From Betaproteobacteria bacterium SG8_40 (GTDB lineage: Bacteria; Pseudomonadota; Gammaproteobacteria; Burkholderiales; Eutrophovitaceae): a stretch of DNA of 24,157 nucleotides. The stretch is from NCBI GenBank assembly GCA_001304425.1, contig LJTS01000032.1, positions 1 to 24,157 of the forward strand. Direction: 5' to 3'. This document shows positions 8,006 to 17,241 of this stretch, piece after piece. Below the pieces are notes generated by a model, which did not search any database, was not told where the DNA came from, and worked only from the letters and a program-made list of their open reading frames with translations. Position numbers and translations under genes: made by a program. How positions within the stretch are numbered: position 1 is the first letter of the stretch; each line of letters begins with the position of its first letter.

Positions 8006-8758
8006 GTGATCGTCTACGAGTTTCCCCTCAACGAGCGAGTGCGCACGCTGCTCAGAATCGAGAGCCTTTATCACCGCGCCGAGTATTTCAAATCCAGGGA
8101 TGACGCGCAGGAGCACCATGTTGCGATCCTGGCGTTATTCGAGATTCTCGATGTGGCAGGGCGGGCGGATCTGAAGTCTGAAATCATGCAGGAACTCGAA
8201 CGCAAGAAGCATCAACTCGAAGCGCTCAAGGGCAACCCGTCCGTTGAACAGGCCAAGCTGGCTTCGATTCTTGACGAAACCGAAAAGGCAATTGCCGGCC
8301 TGTTTACCACTTCGGGCAAAACGGGTCAGGAGCTCAGGGAAAACGAGTGGCTGATGGCGATCCGACAGCGCACGGCGATTCCCGGCGGCGTTTGCGAGTT
8401 CGACTTGCCCTCATATCACCACTGGATGCATGCACCTGCAGAAAAACGCAGGCATGATCTCGAAGAATGGCTCGCACCGTTCGAACCGATGCGCATCGGC
8501 GCGAATCTGATTCTCCGGCTACTCAGGGAAAGCGGCAAGACATCCCGACAAACCGCTGAACAGGGCAAGTTTCAGCAAATGCTGGCTGGAAGGCTCGCGC
8601 AAATGCTGAGATTGAAACTGGACGACAGCTATGCGTGCGTTCCGGAAGTCAGCGCCAACAAGTACGCGATCAACATTCGCTTTGCCACCATTGTCGACTC
8701 TCACCGCAAGACCAGCGAAGAGGATGTCGAATTCGACCTGACTTTTTGCAACCTGTGA
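8006..8758 (+). CDS. zapD: Cell division protein ZapD (FtsZ cross-linker)
   Basis: ZapD (formerly YacF, DUF1342) binds the C-terminal tail of FtsZ and cross-links protofilaments at the Z-ring. The 250-residue product starts with VYEFPLNERVRTLLRIESL and contains the characteristic charged helices and the C-terminal DVEFDLTFCNL typical of the family. The start is a GTG at 8006; the methionine-valine-tyrosine N-terminus fits family members. Its stop codon overlaps the GTG start of yacG (GTGA). The coaE-zapD-yacG order is a classic proteobacterial arrangement. Its target gene ftsZ is also in this window and is broken as assembled, while zapD itself is intact. Confidence 0.93.
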   Translation: MIVYEFPLNERVRTLLRIESLYHRAEYFKSRDDAQEHHVAILALFEILDVAGRADLKSEIMQELERKKHQLEALKGNPSVEQAKLASILDETEKAIAGLFTTSGKTGQELRENEWLMAIRQRTAIPGGVCEFDLPSYHHWMHAPAEKRRHDLEEWLAPFEPMRIGANLILRLLRESGKTSRQTAEQGKFQQMLAGRLAQMLRLKLDDSYACVPEVSANKYAINIRFATIVDSHRKTSEEDVEFDLTFCNL

Positions 8759-8964
8759 AAGACGCATCGTCAGACAAGAACCGGGGGCCGCTCGTTCACT
8801 GCCCGCAATGTGACGCTCCGCTGCGGTGGGACACGAGTAACCCGTACCGCCCGTTCTGCTCGGAGCGCTGCAAAATGATCGACTTGGGGCAATGGGCGTC
8901 GGAATCGTATCGAATTCCCGCAGACGTCAACCAGTCTTCGTCTTCGGATGACACCGACGCCTGA
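8755..8964 (+). CDS. yacG: DNA gyrase inhibitor YacG, zinc-binding
   Basis: This 69-residue protein contains the YacG zinc site, Cys16-x2-Cys19 and Cys35-x3-Cys39, within HCPQCDAPLRW and RPFCSERCKMIDLGQWASE, followed by SYRIPAD and a serine/aspartate-rich tail. In E. coli YacG binds GyrB and inhibits gyrase. The GTG start at 8755 overlaps the zapD stop in a GTGA junction, which suggests translational coupling. An apparent longer in-frame reading from 8635 lies inside zapD and is not needed. The gene ends 44 bp from the convergent Nudix-ThiE gene. Confidence 0.92.
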   Translation: MKDASSDKNRGPLVHCPQCDAPLRWDTSNPYRPFCSERCKMIDLGQWASESYRIPADVNQSSSSDDTDA

Positions 8965-9008
8965 ACAGCGTCGCGCTCAATCCTCCGACAAAGCCTGATC
9001 CCCGGATT

Positions 9009-9953
9009 TCAGTCCAGCCAGGCGCCGCGCTGCATGGCAATACCGTGCGCCGAGTTCCGCCACGCTTCTTCAAGATCGCCTCTCAGCATTCCGCCGAGCG
9101 CGTACACCGGAACCGATGCGCCCGAGGCAAGCTCGCGGAAACGCGGCCATCCCAGCGGCCTCGCCCGCGGATGGCTCGCGGTGCGCTTGACCGGCCCGAG
9201 CACAATGAAATCCACGCCGATCGCTTCGGCCTGTTCGATCTCCCGCCGGTCGTGGCAAGAAGCGCCACACCAGCGCACGCCGGGCGGACGCACGGAAGCG
9301 TCGATCAATTGCGCCGCGGGAAGATGAACTCCATCGGCGCCAACTTTGGCAGCGAGATCCACATCGCCGTTGATCATCGCCCGGGCGCCGTATTCGTGGC
9401 AACGCTGCACGACTTCGACCGCAAACTTCTCCAGCGCTGCCTGTCCGAGTTGTTTCTCCCTGACCTGCACCATACTCAAGCCACGTGAAAGGGCTACGTC
9501 CAGGCGTTCAAGTGCCCGTTGTTCACCCAGCTCGCTGGCGTTGGTAATGGCGTACTGCGCCGGCAATTCGAGCGCCTTGAGTACGAAAGTATTGGCTGGC
9601 AGCATCGGGGTGACGTTTGTTTCACCGGATCTCTGCCACGCAAACGCCTGTGACTCCCGCGATTGCGGCTCTCCGCGCCACCGCACGACCCTCTGAAAAT
9701 GCAACCGTACGGTGGCGTGCGAATAGGCAAACACGCGCGTCAGCCACGGGTAGATGCACAGAGCGGTGATGCCGAGTTCTTCTTCCAGTTCGCGCCGCAA
9801 GGCCTGCGACGGTGTCTCTCCGTGTTCGATCTTGCCGCCGGGAAATTCCCAGAATCCCGCATAGACCTTACCTGTCGGACGCTGCGCGAGCAGAAACGAC
9901 CCGTCGGAGCGCTGCAACACTGCGGCAGCTACGTCAACGATCTTTTCCGGCAA
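9009..9953 (-). CDS. Nudix hydrolase fused to a thiamine-phosphate-synthase-like domain
   Basis: The N-terminal half is a MutT-type Nudix hydrolase with the complete Nudix box GGKIEHGETPSQALRRELEE through ELGI (about residues 39-62), expected to hydrolyse oxidised or other nucleoside triphosphates. The C-terminal half (from about residue 135) is a ThiE/TenI-like TIM barrel with GADGVHLP and DFIVLGPVKRTASHP. This fusion, about 315 residues long, is common in beta- and gammaproteobacteria beside yacG. No ATG, GTG or TTG exists close to the expected start except the TTG at 9953, which gives 314 residues; a CTG at 9959 or an ATG at 10064, far inside the upstream gene, are alternatives. It lies directly after the DUF815 gene in the secA-argJ operon. 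Confidence 0.88.
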   Translation of the reverse strand: MPEKIVDVAAAVLQRSDGSFLLAQRPTGKVYAGFWEFPGGKIEHGETPSQALRRELEEELGITALCIYPWLTRVFAYSHATVRLHFQRVVRWRGEPQSRESQAFAWQRSGETNVTPMLPANTFVLKALELPAQYAITNASELGEQRALERLDVALSRGLSMVQVREKQLGQAALEKFAVEVVQRCHEYGARAMINGDVDLAAKVGADGVHLPAAQLIDASVRPPGVRWCGASCHDRREIEQAEAIGVDFIVLGPVKRTASHPRARPLGWPRFRELASGASVPVYALGGMLRGDLEEAWRNSAHGIAMQRGAWLD

Positions 9954-9961
9954 ATCCAGGG

Positions 9962-10846
9962 CTACTTGCGTTTGCGGGCAGACTGCATTTCCTGGCGTCC
10001 CGCCCAGTCGCGCGCGAACTGCCAGGCTACGCGTCCACTGCGCGATCCGCGCAGAAGTGCCCATTGCAGCGCTTCCTGGCGCACCTCGTCACCGGCCGTC
10101 CGGGAGTCAGTCAACTGGGCAACCCAATGGTCAACGATGGCAAGATACTCATCCTGATCGAACGGATAGAAGGAAATCCACAGCCCGAATCTCTCGGAGA
10201 GCGAAATTTTTTCTTCCACGCTTTCGCCGGGATGGATTTCCTCGCCAAGATACTTGGTCTCGAGGTTTTCCTGCATGTATTCGGGCATGAGGTGCCGGCG
10301 ATTGGACGTGGCATAGATCAGTACATTGTCGGATGTCGCCGATATCGAACCGTCCAGCACTACCTTTAGCGCCTTGTACCCCGGCTCTTCCGCGTCAAAG
10401 GACAGGTCGTCGCAGAAGATGACGAAACGGTAGGGTGCATTGGCGACCAGGTCGACGATATCCGGAAGGTCGTGCAGGTCATGCTTCTCGACCTCGATGA
10501 GTCTCAGCCCCTTGCTCGAGAATTTATTGAGAACGGCTTTGACCAATGACGACTTGCCGGTGCCCTTGGCACCCGTCAGCAACACATTGTTCGCGGCGAA
10601 TCCCTCCACGAACTGACGCGTGTTCTGATCCACCAACTTCTTTTGCTCGGCGACACCCTGCAGGTCAGCCAACCTGATCTTGTGAGGATGCAATACAGGC
10701 TGCAAAAATCCGCTGTTTGCCCGCCGCCGCCAGCGATAAGCCGTCGCGGCCGCCCAGTCCGGCGCCTCCGGCGGCTGAGGGAGAATCCGCTCGGCGCGAT
10801 CCAGCAAGTTCTCGAGCTTGTCAACAATTCGCTCCCAGTCCGCCAT
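9962..10846 (-). CDS. DUF815-family AAA+ ATPase
   Basis: The 294-residue product has a Walker A motif GAKGTGKSS (92-100), a Walker B-like FVIFCDDLSF (141-150), and an arginine-containing YATSNRRHLMPEYM stretch resembling sensor regions of AAA+ proteins. The overall pattern fits DUF815, whose cellular role is not established to my knowledge. It starts 2 nt after the argJ stop codon and is followed 8 nt later by the earliest likely Nudix-ThiE start, so it is almost certainly co-transcribed with secA-argJ. Length is normal for the family. No truncation is seen. Confidence 0.9.
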   Translation of the reverse strand: MADWERIVDKLENLLDRAERILPQPPEAPDWAAATAYRWRRRANSGFLQPVLHPHKIRLADLQGVAEQKKLVDQNTRQFVEGFAANNVLLTGAKGTGKSSLVKAVLNKFSSKGLRLIEVEKHDLHDLPDIVDLVANAPYRFVIFCDDLSFDAEEPGYKALKVVLDGSISATSDNVLIYATSNRRHLMPEYMQENLETKYLGEEIHPGESVEEKISLSERFGLWISFYPFDQDEYLAIVDHWVAQLTDSRTAGDEVRQEALQWALLRGSRSGRVAWQFARDWAGRQEMQSARKRK

Positions 10847-10848
10847 TG

Positions 10849-12075
10849 CTAGCTCCGGTACTCCGCGTTGATGGTCACGTACTCGTGCGACAGGTCACAG
10901 GTCCACACCGTCACGGTAGCGCTACCCCGATTCAACCGGATTCGGACGGTGATGTCGGTCTGATCCATAACGGCTTGAGCATCGTCTTCGCTGTACCCTT
11001 GTGCGCGGCCGCCGCCTGTAGCAACCAGCACGTCGTCAAGATAGACGTCCACGGTGGAAACGTCGAGATCTGCGATACCCGCATATCCAATTGCCGCAAG
11101 AATCCTCCCCAGGTTCGGATCAGAAGCATAGAACGCAGTCTTGACGAGAGGCGAATGTGCAACCGCATACGCGACGATGCTGCATTCCTCTTCATCCCGC
11201 CCGCCCTCGACCTGCACCGTGATGAACTTGGTCGCCCCTTCACCGTCGCGAACGACCATCTGTGCAAGCTGCACACACACATCGGTAACCGCGTCGCGCA
11301 AAGCGATGTAATTGCCCGAATCAGCGTCACTGACCTCGGGGGTTTGCGCGGCTCCGGTGGCGATGAGCATCAGGCTGTCATTGGTCGATGTGTCGCCATC
11401 GACGGTAATGCGATTGAAACTTCTCCGCGTGGCATATTCAATCATCGTTTGCAGCGCGTCGCCGGCGACCGCTGCATCGGTAGCGACAAACGAGAGCATT
11501 GTTGCCATGTCCGGGCGTATCATCCCCGAGCCCTTGGCAATTCCGGTTACCGTCACGCGGCGACCGCCGACATCCAGAGTTCGGGAAGCCGCCTTGGGTA
11601 CTGTATCCGTTGTCATGATCGCTTCAGCCGCATCGAACCAGGCGTTCGCGGAAAGCGTCTGGACGCACGCCGGCAGCGCCGCGTTAATCTTGTCGACCGG
11701 CAAGTCCTCCATGATCACACCGGTGGAAAACGGCACGACAGCCTCGGTAACGCAATTCAGCAAACGGCCGGTTTGTTCGCAAACCTGCCTTGCGCGCAGC
11801 AACCCGTCCTCGCCTGTGCCGGCATTGGCGCAACCGCTGTTGACCACCATCGCGCGGGCGGGAGTGGAGGCAATGTGGCTACGTGCAAGAGTGACAGGAG
11901 CGGCACAGAACCGGTTACGGGTAAACACTCCCGCAACCCTGGTCCCCTCATCGAGGGAAATTAGCAGCAGGTCCTTGCGGCCAGCTTTTCTGATCCCCGC
12001 GCCGGCGATGCCGAGACGCACTCCGGCAACCGGAAGGATGGACGCAGGATCTGTAGGGGGCAGGTTGACCGGCAT
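10849..12075 (-). CDS. argJ: Glutamate N-acetyltransferase / amino-acid acetyltransferase ArgJ
   Basis: ArgJ transfers acetyl from N-acetylornithine to glutamate and, in bifunctional enzymes, also acetylates glutamate from acetyl-CoA, feeding arginine synthesis. The precursor cleaves itself into two chains before a conserved threonine, here between Ala191 and Thr192 in KGSGMIRPDMATML, and Thr192 becomes the nucleophile. VVNSGCANAGTG (77-88) and STGVI (117-121) are also typical, as is the C-terminal YVTINAEYRS. The 408-residue length is normal. It lies 18 nt after secA and 2 nt before the DUF815 gene. Confidence 0.97.
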   Translation of the reverse strand: MPVNLPPTDPASILPVAGVRLGIAGAGIRKAGRKDLLLISLDEGTRVAGVFTRNRFCAAPVTLARSHIASTPARAMVVNSGCANAGTGEDGLLRARQVCEQTGRLLNCVTEAVVPFSTGVIMEDLPVDKINAALPACVQTLSANAWFDAAEAIMTTDTVPKAASRTLDVGGRRVTVTGIAKGSGMIRPDMATMLSFVATDAAVAGDALQTMIEYATRRSFNRITVDGDTSTNDSLMLIATGAAQTPEVSDADSGNYIALRDAVTDVCVQLAQMVVRDGEGATKFITVQVEGGRDEEECSIVAYAVAHSPLVKTAFYASDPNLGRILAAIGYAGIADLDVSTVDVYLDDVLVATGGGRAQGYSEDDAQAVMDQTDITVRIRLNRGSATVTVWTCDLSHEYVTINAEYRS

Positions 12076-12093
12076 TCGAACACGCGGACCCGC

Positions 12094-14799
12094 TCAACCG
12101 AGGCGGCCGTGGCAGTGCTTGAACTTCTTTCCGGAGCCGCACGGACAAGGCTCGTTTCGCCCGACCTTCTGGCCCGAGCGCACAAACGGTTGCGATTTGT
12201 CCGAATCTTCCGGCTGATCATCATTCTTGAGCGCGGCGTCATAGTCCGTGTGCTGATAGCGCACGTTGGTCATCTCCGGGCGCTCTTCCGCGGCTTCGTC
12301 TGCTTCCTCTGCGCTGCGAATGCGGACCGTCATGAGAATTCGGGTGACCTCGTTGCGAATCTCCGAGAGCATCAGCGAAAACAGCTCGAAGGCCTCGCGT
12401 TTGTACTCCTGTTTCGGATTCTTCTGGGCGTAACCACGCAGATGAATTCCCTGGCGCAAATGGTCGAGTGCCGCCAGATGCTCACGCCAGTGTCCGTCCA
12501 GCGTTTGCAGCATGATGGCGTGCTCATAGTGGCGAATGGCCTCGGGCGGCACGTCCTTTATCTTCTGTTCGTAGCGGGAATGGGCTTCCTCCACGATGCG
12601 CTCGCGCAGCGACGCTTCATCAAGCTTGTCGTCCTGCTCCAGCCACTGCTTCACGTTCAGTTCGAGGGTGAATTCGGAGGCAAGCGCAATTTCAAGACCC
12701 GCAACATCCCACTGCTCTTCGACCGTTTCGGTGGGGATATAGTCAACGATGAGCGCTTCGAGGGCCCCCTCGCGCATCGACCGCACGGTTTCGGTCACGT
12801 CGTCGGATTCGAGCAACTCATTGCGTTGCTGGTAGATCACCTTGCGCTGGTCGTTTGCAACATCGTCATACTCGAGAAGTTGCTTGCGCATGTCGAAATT
12901 GCGCGCCTCGACCTTGCGTTGCGCATTTTCAATTGCCCGCGTGACCCACGGGTGCTCGATCGCCTCGCCTTCTGGAAGCTTCAAACGATCCATGATCGCA
13001 GCCACCCTGTCGGAAGCGAAAATCCGCAGCAGGGGGTCTTCGAGCGAGAGGTAGAACCGCGTTGAACCGGCCCGGCCGCGAAGCTGATTGTCCACCCGCC
13101 TTGACTCGTGCCGCTCAGTGCCGACGATATGCAAGCCGCCGGCCTCCACAACCTGATCGTGCAAGACCTGCCATTCGGTCCGGATGCTGCTCTCGCGCTC
13201 GCTTTTCTGATCGTCGGTGAGTTTGTCGTCCTTGCGGACACGCTCAATTTCCGGCTCGGGATTCCCGCCCAGAACGATATCCGTTCCCCGACCTGCCATG
13301 TTGGTCGCGATGGTGATCATCTTCGGACGTCCTGCCTGGGTCACGATCTCCGCTTCGCGGGCATGCTGTTTGGCGTTGAGTACCTGATGATCGAGTTTCG
13401 CTTTCGTGAGCTGGCTCGATATCAACTCTGAATTCTCAATCGACGTCGTTCCCACCAGTACCGGCTGCCCCCGTTCGTGGCAGTCCTTGATGTCCTCAAG
13501 CACCGCCCCGTAACGCTCCTTGCTGGTCTTGAACACCTGATCCATGCGGTCGTCACGGATCATCTTGCGGTGGGTCGGCACGATCACCGTCTCGAGGCCG
13601 TAGATTTGCTGAAACTCGTAAGCCTCGGTGTCCGCAGTGCCGGTCATGCCGGCAAGTTTTTCGTAGATACGGAAATAATTCTGGAACGTTATCGACGCCA
13701 GCGTCTGGTTCTCGCGCTGGATCTTGACGCCCTCCTTGGCTTCCACAGCCTGATGCAATCCGTCCGACCAGCGCCGCCCCGCCATGAGACGGCCGGTAAA
13801 CTCATCGACGATCACGATGTCACCATTCTGGACAACGTAGTGCTGATCACGGAAAAACAGGTTATGCGCGCGCAGTGCGGCATAAAGATGGTGCATCAGG
13901 CCGATGTTGGATGCGTCGTAAAGACTGCCGTTCTCCGGGAGCAGCCCGGCTTTCATAAGCAACTGTTCCGCTCGCTCGTGGCCCTGTTCGGTGAGCAGCA
14001 CCTGATGTGCTTTCTCGTCGACGTGGTAATCGCCAGGCTCGCCCTCTCCGGCGGAGCGCTCAAGTTGCGGCGCAACGTCGTTCATGCGGTAGTAAAGATC
14101 GGTACTGTCGTCGGCCTGTCCGGAGATGATCAGCGGCGTGCGCGCTTCATCGATCAGGATCGAGTCGACTTCGTCGACAATTGCGTACGATAACCGGCGT
14201 TGCACCTTTTCCGACAACTGAAAGACCATGTTGTCGCGCAAATAGTCGAATCCGAATTCGTTGTTTGTCCCATAGGTGATGTCGGCGGCATACGCTTCCT
14301 GCTTGGCGCCATGCTCCATCTGGGAAAGATTCACCCCGACCTTCAAGCCCAGGAACGAATAAGCGCGTCCCATCCATTCGGCGTCACGGCGTGCAAGGTA
14401 ATCGTTGACCGTGACGACGTGAACACCCTGTTCCGTGAGCGCGTTCAGATAGGCGGGCAACGTTGCGACCAGGGTTTTGCCCTCCCCGGTGCGCATCTCG
14501 GCAATCTTGCCCTTGTGCAGCGCGATTCCGCCGAGAAGCTGAACATCGAAATGACGCATGCCCAGTACGCGTTGGCTCGCTTCCCGGACAACGGCAAATG
14601 CCTCCGGCAATACCTGGTCGAGAGTTTCGCCGTCACGAATTCGCTGGCGAAAGGAATCCGTCTTGGCCCGTAGCTCGGCGTCAGTCAGCGCCTGCATGGC
14701 CGGTTCGAGTTCATTGATGGCTCGAACGTCTTGCGAGTACTTGCGCAACAAGCGGTCGTTGCGGCTGCCAAAAATTTTCTTCAGAAGGTTGGGAATCAT
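12094..14799 (-). CDS. secA: Preprotein translocase ATPase SecA
   Basis: SecA is the motor that drives unfolded preproteins through SecYEG. The 901-residue product has Walker A MRTGEGKT (102-109), the YAIVDEVDSILIDEARTPL Walker B region, the preprotein cross-linking domain, GRGTDIVLGGNPE and GRAGRQGD-like QLRGRAGSTRFYLS of the second nucleotide domain, the long helical scaffold, and a C-terminal zinc-binding SEC-C tail with Cys885, Cys887, Cys896 and His897. Length is normal. The Shine-Dalgarno before the ATG is weak. A TAGACT hexamer about 50 nt upstream could be a -10 element. It is the first gene of a secA-argJ-DUF815-Nudix/ThiE unit, with argJ starting 18 nt after its stop. Confidence 0.98.
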   Translation of the reverse strand: MIPNLLKKIFGSRNDRLLRKYSQDVRAINELEPAMQALTDAELRAKTDSFRQRIRDGETLDQVLPEAFAVVREASQRVLGMRHFDVQLLGGIALHKGKIAEMRTGEGKTLVATLPAYLNALTEQGVHVVTVNDYLARRDAEWMGRAYSFLGLKVGVNLSQMEHGAKQEAYAADITYGTNNEFGFDYLRDNMVFQLSEKVQRRLSYAIVDEVDSILIDEARTPLIISGQADDSTDLYYRMNDVAPQLERSAGEGEPGDYHVDEKAHQVLLTEQGHERAEQLLMKAGLLPENGSLYDASNIGLMHHLYAALRAHNLFFRDQHYVVQNGDIVIVDEFTGRLMAGRRWSDGLHQAVEAKEGVKIQRENQTLASITFQNYFRIYEKLAGMTGTADTEAYEFQQIYGLETVIVPTHRKMIRDDRMDQVFKTSKERYGAVLEDIKDCHERGQPVLVGTTSIENSELISSQLTKAKLDHQVLNAKQHAREAEIVTQAGRPKMITIATNMAGRGTDIVLGGNPEPEIERVRKDDKLTDDQKSERESSIRTEWQVLHDQVVEAGGLHIVGTERHESRRVDNQLRGRAGSTRFYLSLEDPLLRIFASDRVAAIMDRLKLPEGEAIEHPWVTRAIENAQRKVEARNFDMRKQLLEYDDVANDQRKVIYQQRNELLESDDVTETVRSMREGALEALIVDYIPTETVEEQWDVAGLEIALASEFTLELNVKQWLEQDDKLDEASLRERIVEEAHSRYEQKIKDVPPEAIRHYEHAIMLQTLDGHWREHLAALDHLRQGIHLRGYAQKNPKQEYKREAFELFSLMLSEIRNEVTRILMTVRIRSAEEADEAAEERPEMTNVRYQHTDYDAALKNDDQPEDSDKSQPFVRSGQKVGRNEPCPCGSGKKFKHCHGRLG

Positions 14800-14919
14800 T
14801 TACCGCGGCTTGCAGCTATTTCGGTATTGGACAATCGCGGAAGTCTAACACGTTGGCAGGCGCCGAATCCTTCCTCCACCACGGCGCCGGTCAGTACCGC
14901 GAACGCGCTTGTGACGAAC

Positions 14920-16065
14920 TTACTCGGTTACCTGGGACTCAAGATCAGCGGCTTTCAGCCAGCGGCGGTACGCAAGGTAATCGGCATCGCCTTCAAAAGG
15001 ACCGGGCAGCAGCTTTCCCTCGATCTGGAGCGGCGGGCGCTGGGACAGGTCATTGAGCAGGTATAGCGCCCGGCGCCGCCGGTCGATTTCCGGCAAGTGC
15101 TCGCCGGTGAACCGGACCGGATGGAATTCCGCCCTTCTCAGCCAACCGTCCTCGTCGAGAGTGACATCGAGGATGGCCGATATTGCGGCGGCTCGCTTTG
15201 TAGAGAACGCCTGATAACCGACAAAATTACCCAGCGAATAAACGATCAGCTTCTGCCAGTAGCATTCGACACCACGCAACACGTGCGGGCCGTGTCCCAG
15301 CACCAGATCCGCGCCGGACTCGACCGCGGTGCGCGCAAACCGCACCAGGTTACCCCTGTTCTCGCCAAGGTATTTCTCCTCCTCATCGCGCACCCGCAAG
15401 GCGTCCGAGCCTTCGGCCCCGCCATGGAAAGTCACGATCACAAGTCTGGCCGACTGCTTCGCTCTGGCCACCAGCCGGACAAGCGCGTTCAGGTCGTGAA
15501 TCGAGTTGTGCATGCCAAGGTAGCTGAACCCTATCCAGGCAACCTTGATGCCCCTGATTTCCTGATATGCGATCTCGTCCTGCATCCCGACGGCGACCAT
15601 GCCGTGCGATTCAATCGCATCCAGGGTGTCTTTCAGGCCGGCAGGCCCGAAATCGGAACTGTGATTGTTCGCCAGCCCAAGCACGTTGAAGCCCGCGTCA
15701 CGCAGGATTCCGGCGTAACGCGTTGGCATCCTGAACGCGTACTGCGTGCCTCTGCTCGGATCCTTGGTCGTTTCGCCGCCATCGGTCAGCGCACCTTCGA
15801 GATTTCCGAAAACGATATCTCCGCCCGATAGCTGCTTCGCAACGCCGGCAAAGAAGCGAGGTTCGACATCCACCGGGATACGATCCTTTGGCCACGTTGA
15901 CCCCAGGACAATATCGCCAACCGCCTTGATCGTGATCGTTTCCCTGGACGGAGCGAACGAGGGACTCGCGCCGCACTCCATCGCCTGCACAGGACCGGCG
16001 GCACCGAGAAACCCCGCCGCCAGGACAATTGCAAGGGTCGGCAAACGAGAAACGCCCTTCGTCAA
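14920..16065 (-). CDS. CapA-family (poly-gamma-glutamate-synthesis-like) exported protein
   Basis: The product of about 381 residues has an N-terminal signal peptide ending in GPVQA near residue 28, followed by a CapA/PgsA-type metallophosphatase-like domain with AVGDIVLG (48-55), FGNLEGALTDGG (86-97), LANNHSSDFG (131-140), TFHGGAE, GHGPH and YSLGNFVG. In capsule loci CapA homologues take part in poly-gamma-glutamate export, but isolated CapA-like proteins are common and their substrates unknown. No other capsule gene is nearby. I chose the TTG at 16065 because a perfect GGGAGG site lies 8 nt upstream; the in-frame GTG at 16074 overlaps the end of that site and is less likely. It sits between the M23 peptidase gene and secA. 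Confidence 0.85.
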   Translation of the reverse strand: MTKGVSRLPTLAIVLAAGFLGAAGPVQAMECGASPSFAPSRETITIKAVGDIVLGSTWPKDRIPVDVEPRFFAGVAKQLSGGDIVFGNLEGALTDGGETTKDPSRGTQYAFRMPTRYAGILRDAGFNVLGLANNHSSDFGPAGLKDTLDAIESHGMVAVGMQDEIAYQEIRGIKVAWIGFSYLGMHNSIHDLNALVRLVARAKQSARLVIVTFHGGAEGSDALRVRDEEEKYLGENRGNLVRFARTAVESGADLVLGHGPHVLRGVECYWQKLIVYSLGNFVGYQAFSTKRAAAISAILDVTLDEDGWLRRAEFHPVRFTGEHLPEIDRRRRALYLLNDLSQRPPLQIEGKLLPGPFEGDADYLAYRRWLKAADLESQVTE

Positions 16066-16073
16066 CGGGGCCA

Positions 16074-16079
16074 CCTCCC
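16074..16079 (-). promoter_or_regulatory. Ribosome binding site that decides the capA-like start
   Basis: GGGAGG read on the minus strand is followed after 8 nt by TTG (16065-16063). The alternative GTG at 16074-16072 begins on the last base of this site, so it would leave no spacer. The site therefore favours a TTG start. Confidence 0.6.
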
Positions 16080-16222
16080 GGGCATCCAGCGAAGGAAATT
16101 CAGGCGTTCGAGCCCTCTATGCATCTTGTTGATATCAGGAAAGAAATTCTGAAACGGCCACGCGCCGTTGTGGCGACCGCATCACCTGCGGAAAGAGCCC
16201 CGGCAAGCGAGGGTCTGCTCGT

Positions 16223-17164
16223 CTATCGGGACGCGAGACGCGGTGTCTGCGAGTTCTTTTGCAGATACTTGCTCGGGTTGACCGCCGCGCCCCTCACACG
16301 CACCTCAAAATGCAGATGCGGTCCGGTCGAACGGCCGGTGCTCCCGACCTCTGCGACTTTCTGACCGATGACGACGACGTCTCCGACTTTGACGTCGAGT
16401 CGCGAGGCATGCGCATATCGAGTCACGAGGCCATTGCCATGATCGATCTCGACCATGTTCCCGTACTGTGGATGGGTTGCCGAATACACGACCACACCAG
16501 CACCTGCGGCACGAATCGGGCGGCCCGTGGGGGACATGAAATCGATTCCTTCATGGAAGGTGCTGAAACCCGTGAAAGGATCTATACGCCAGCCGAAATT
16601 CGAGGAAAACCAACGGGTTTCGACAGGCAGGGAGGTAGGAACGAACTGCTGCTTGGCGTAATCGAGGAACAGGCGCGACTCCAGCGCGCCGAGTTTGTCG
16701 GACCGATCATCCAGATCACCGGCGAGGGCATCCAGTTCCTCCCCAAGGTCGACAAACGAAAGCGGCTTGGCTTCGTGCTCGGGCGAAGGTCCGCCGCGCG
16801 CCGGCGTTTGCTCGAACATGAACTCTTTCGGGTCGAGGCCGGCCAGCTTGCTCAAGCGCTCACCAAGCGTATCGAGGCGCAACAGTTTGGCCTGCATCTC
16901 GCCAACACGCGCCGCCATCGTATTCAGGCTCTCGCGCACGTAGGACTGGGTACGCTTCGTTTGCTCCTCCTGGACTGCGGCGAGCAACGACTGAAGGTAC
17001 GGACTCTTGTGAGTAACCGCATACCGCAAGGAGAAGTAGTTCAGGAGCACGGACAGCGAGACAACCATCAGCAGGAACAAGAGCCCAAGAAACAGCGCAT
17101 GAGCCTTGCTCAGCCTGAAACTACGCGCTTGTTCAAACCGATCGGATACGAGAATAATGTCCAT
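16223..17164 (-). CDS. M23 family metallopeptidase (LytM domain), membrane-anchored
   Basis: The 313-residue protein has one N-terminal transmembrane segment (about 22-45), a probable coiled-coil region (about 60-170), and a C-terminal LytM/peptidase M23 domain. The zinc and catalytic motifs are complete: His204 and Asp208 in HEGIDF, and His283 and His285 in GPHLHFEV. It is therefore probably an active peptidoglycan endopeptidase facing the periplasm, not a degenerate activator. The architecture is that of the M23 protein commonly encoded near secA in betaproteobacteria. The ATG has GAGGGG 5 nt upstream. It is divergent from the DciA-like gene with 77 bp between starts. The CapA-like gene follows after about 150 bp. 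Confidence 0.92.
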   Translation of the reverse strand: MDIILVSDRFEQARSFRLSKAHALFLGLLFLLMVVSLSVLLNYFSLRYAVTHKSPYLQSLLAAVQEEQTKRTQSYVRESLNTMAARVGEMQAKLLRLDTLGERLSKLAGLDPKEFMFEQTPARGGPSPEHEAKPLSFVDLGEELDALAGDLDDRSDKLGALESRLFLDYAKQQFVPTSLPVETRWFSSNFGWRIDPFTGFSTFHEGIDFMSPTGRPIRAAGAGVVVYSATHPQYGNMVEIDHGNGLVTRYAHASRLDVKVGDVVVIGQKVAEVGSTGRSTGPHLHFEVRVRGAAVNPSKYLQKNSQTPRLASR

Positions 17165-17241
17165 CTGAGCCCCTCAGAATCTACCGCTCGCTGTTGCGGT
17201 CCGGCGTTTTTGGGATAAAAGCATCTTCGCACCGTTAAAAC

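Noticed and set aside
10717..11964. 415-codon open frame opposite argJ and the DUF815 gene
   Set aside because: It spans two recognised genes on the other strand and shows no family pattern.
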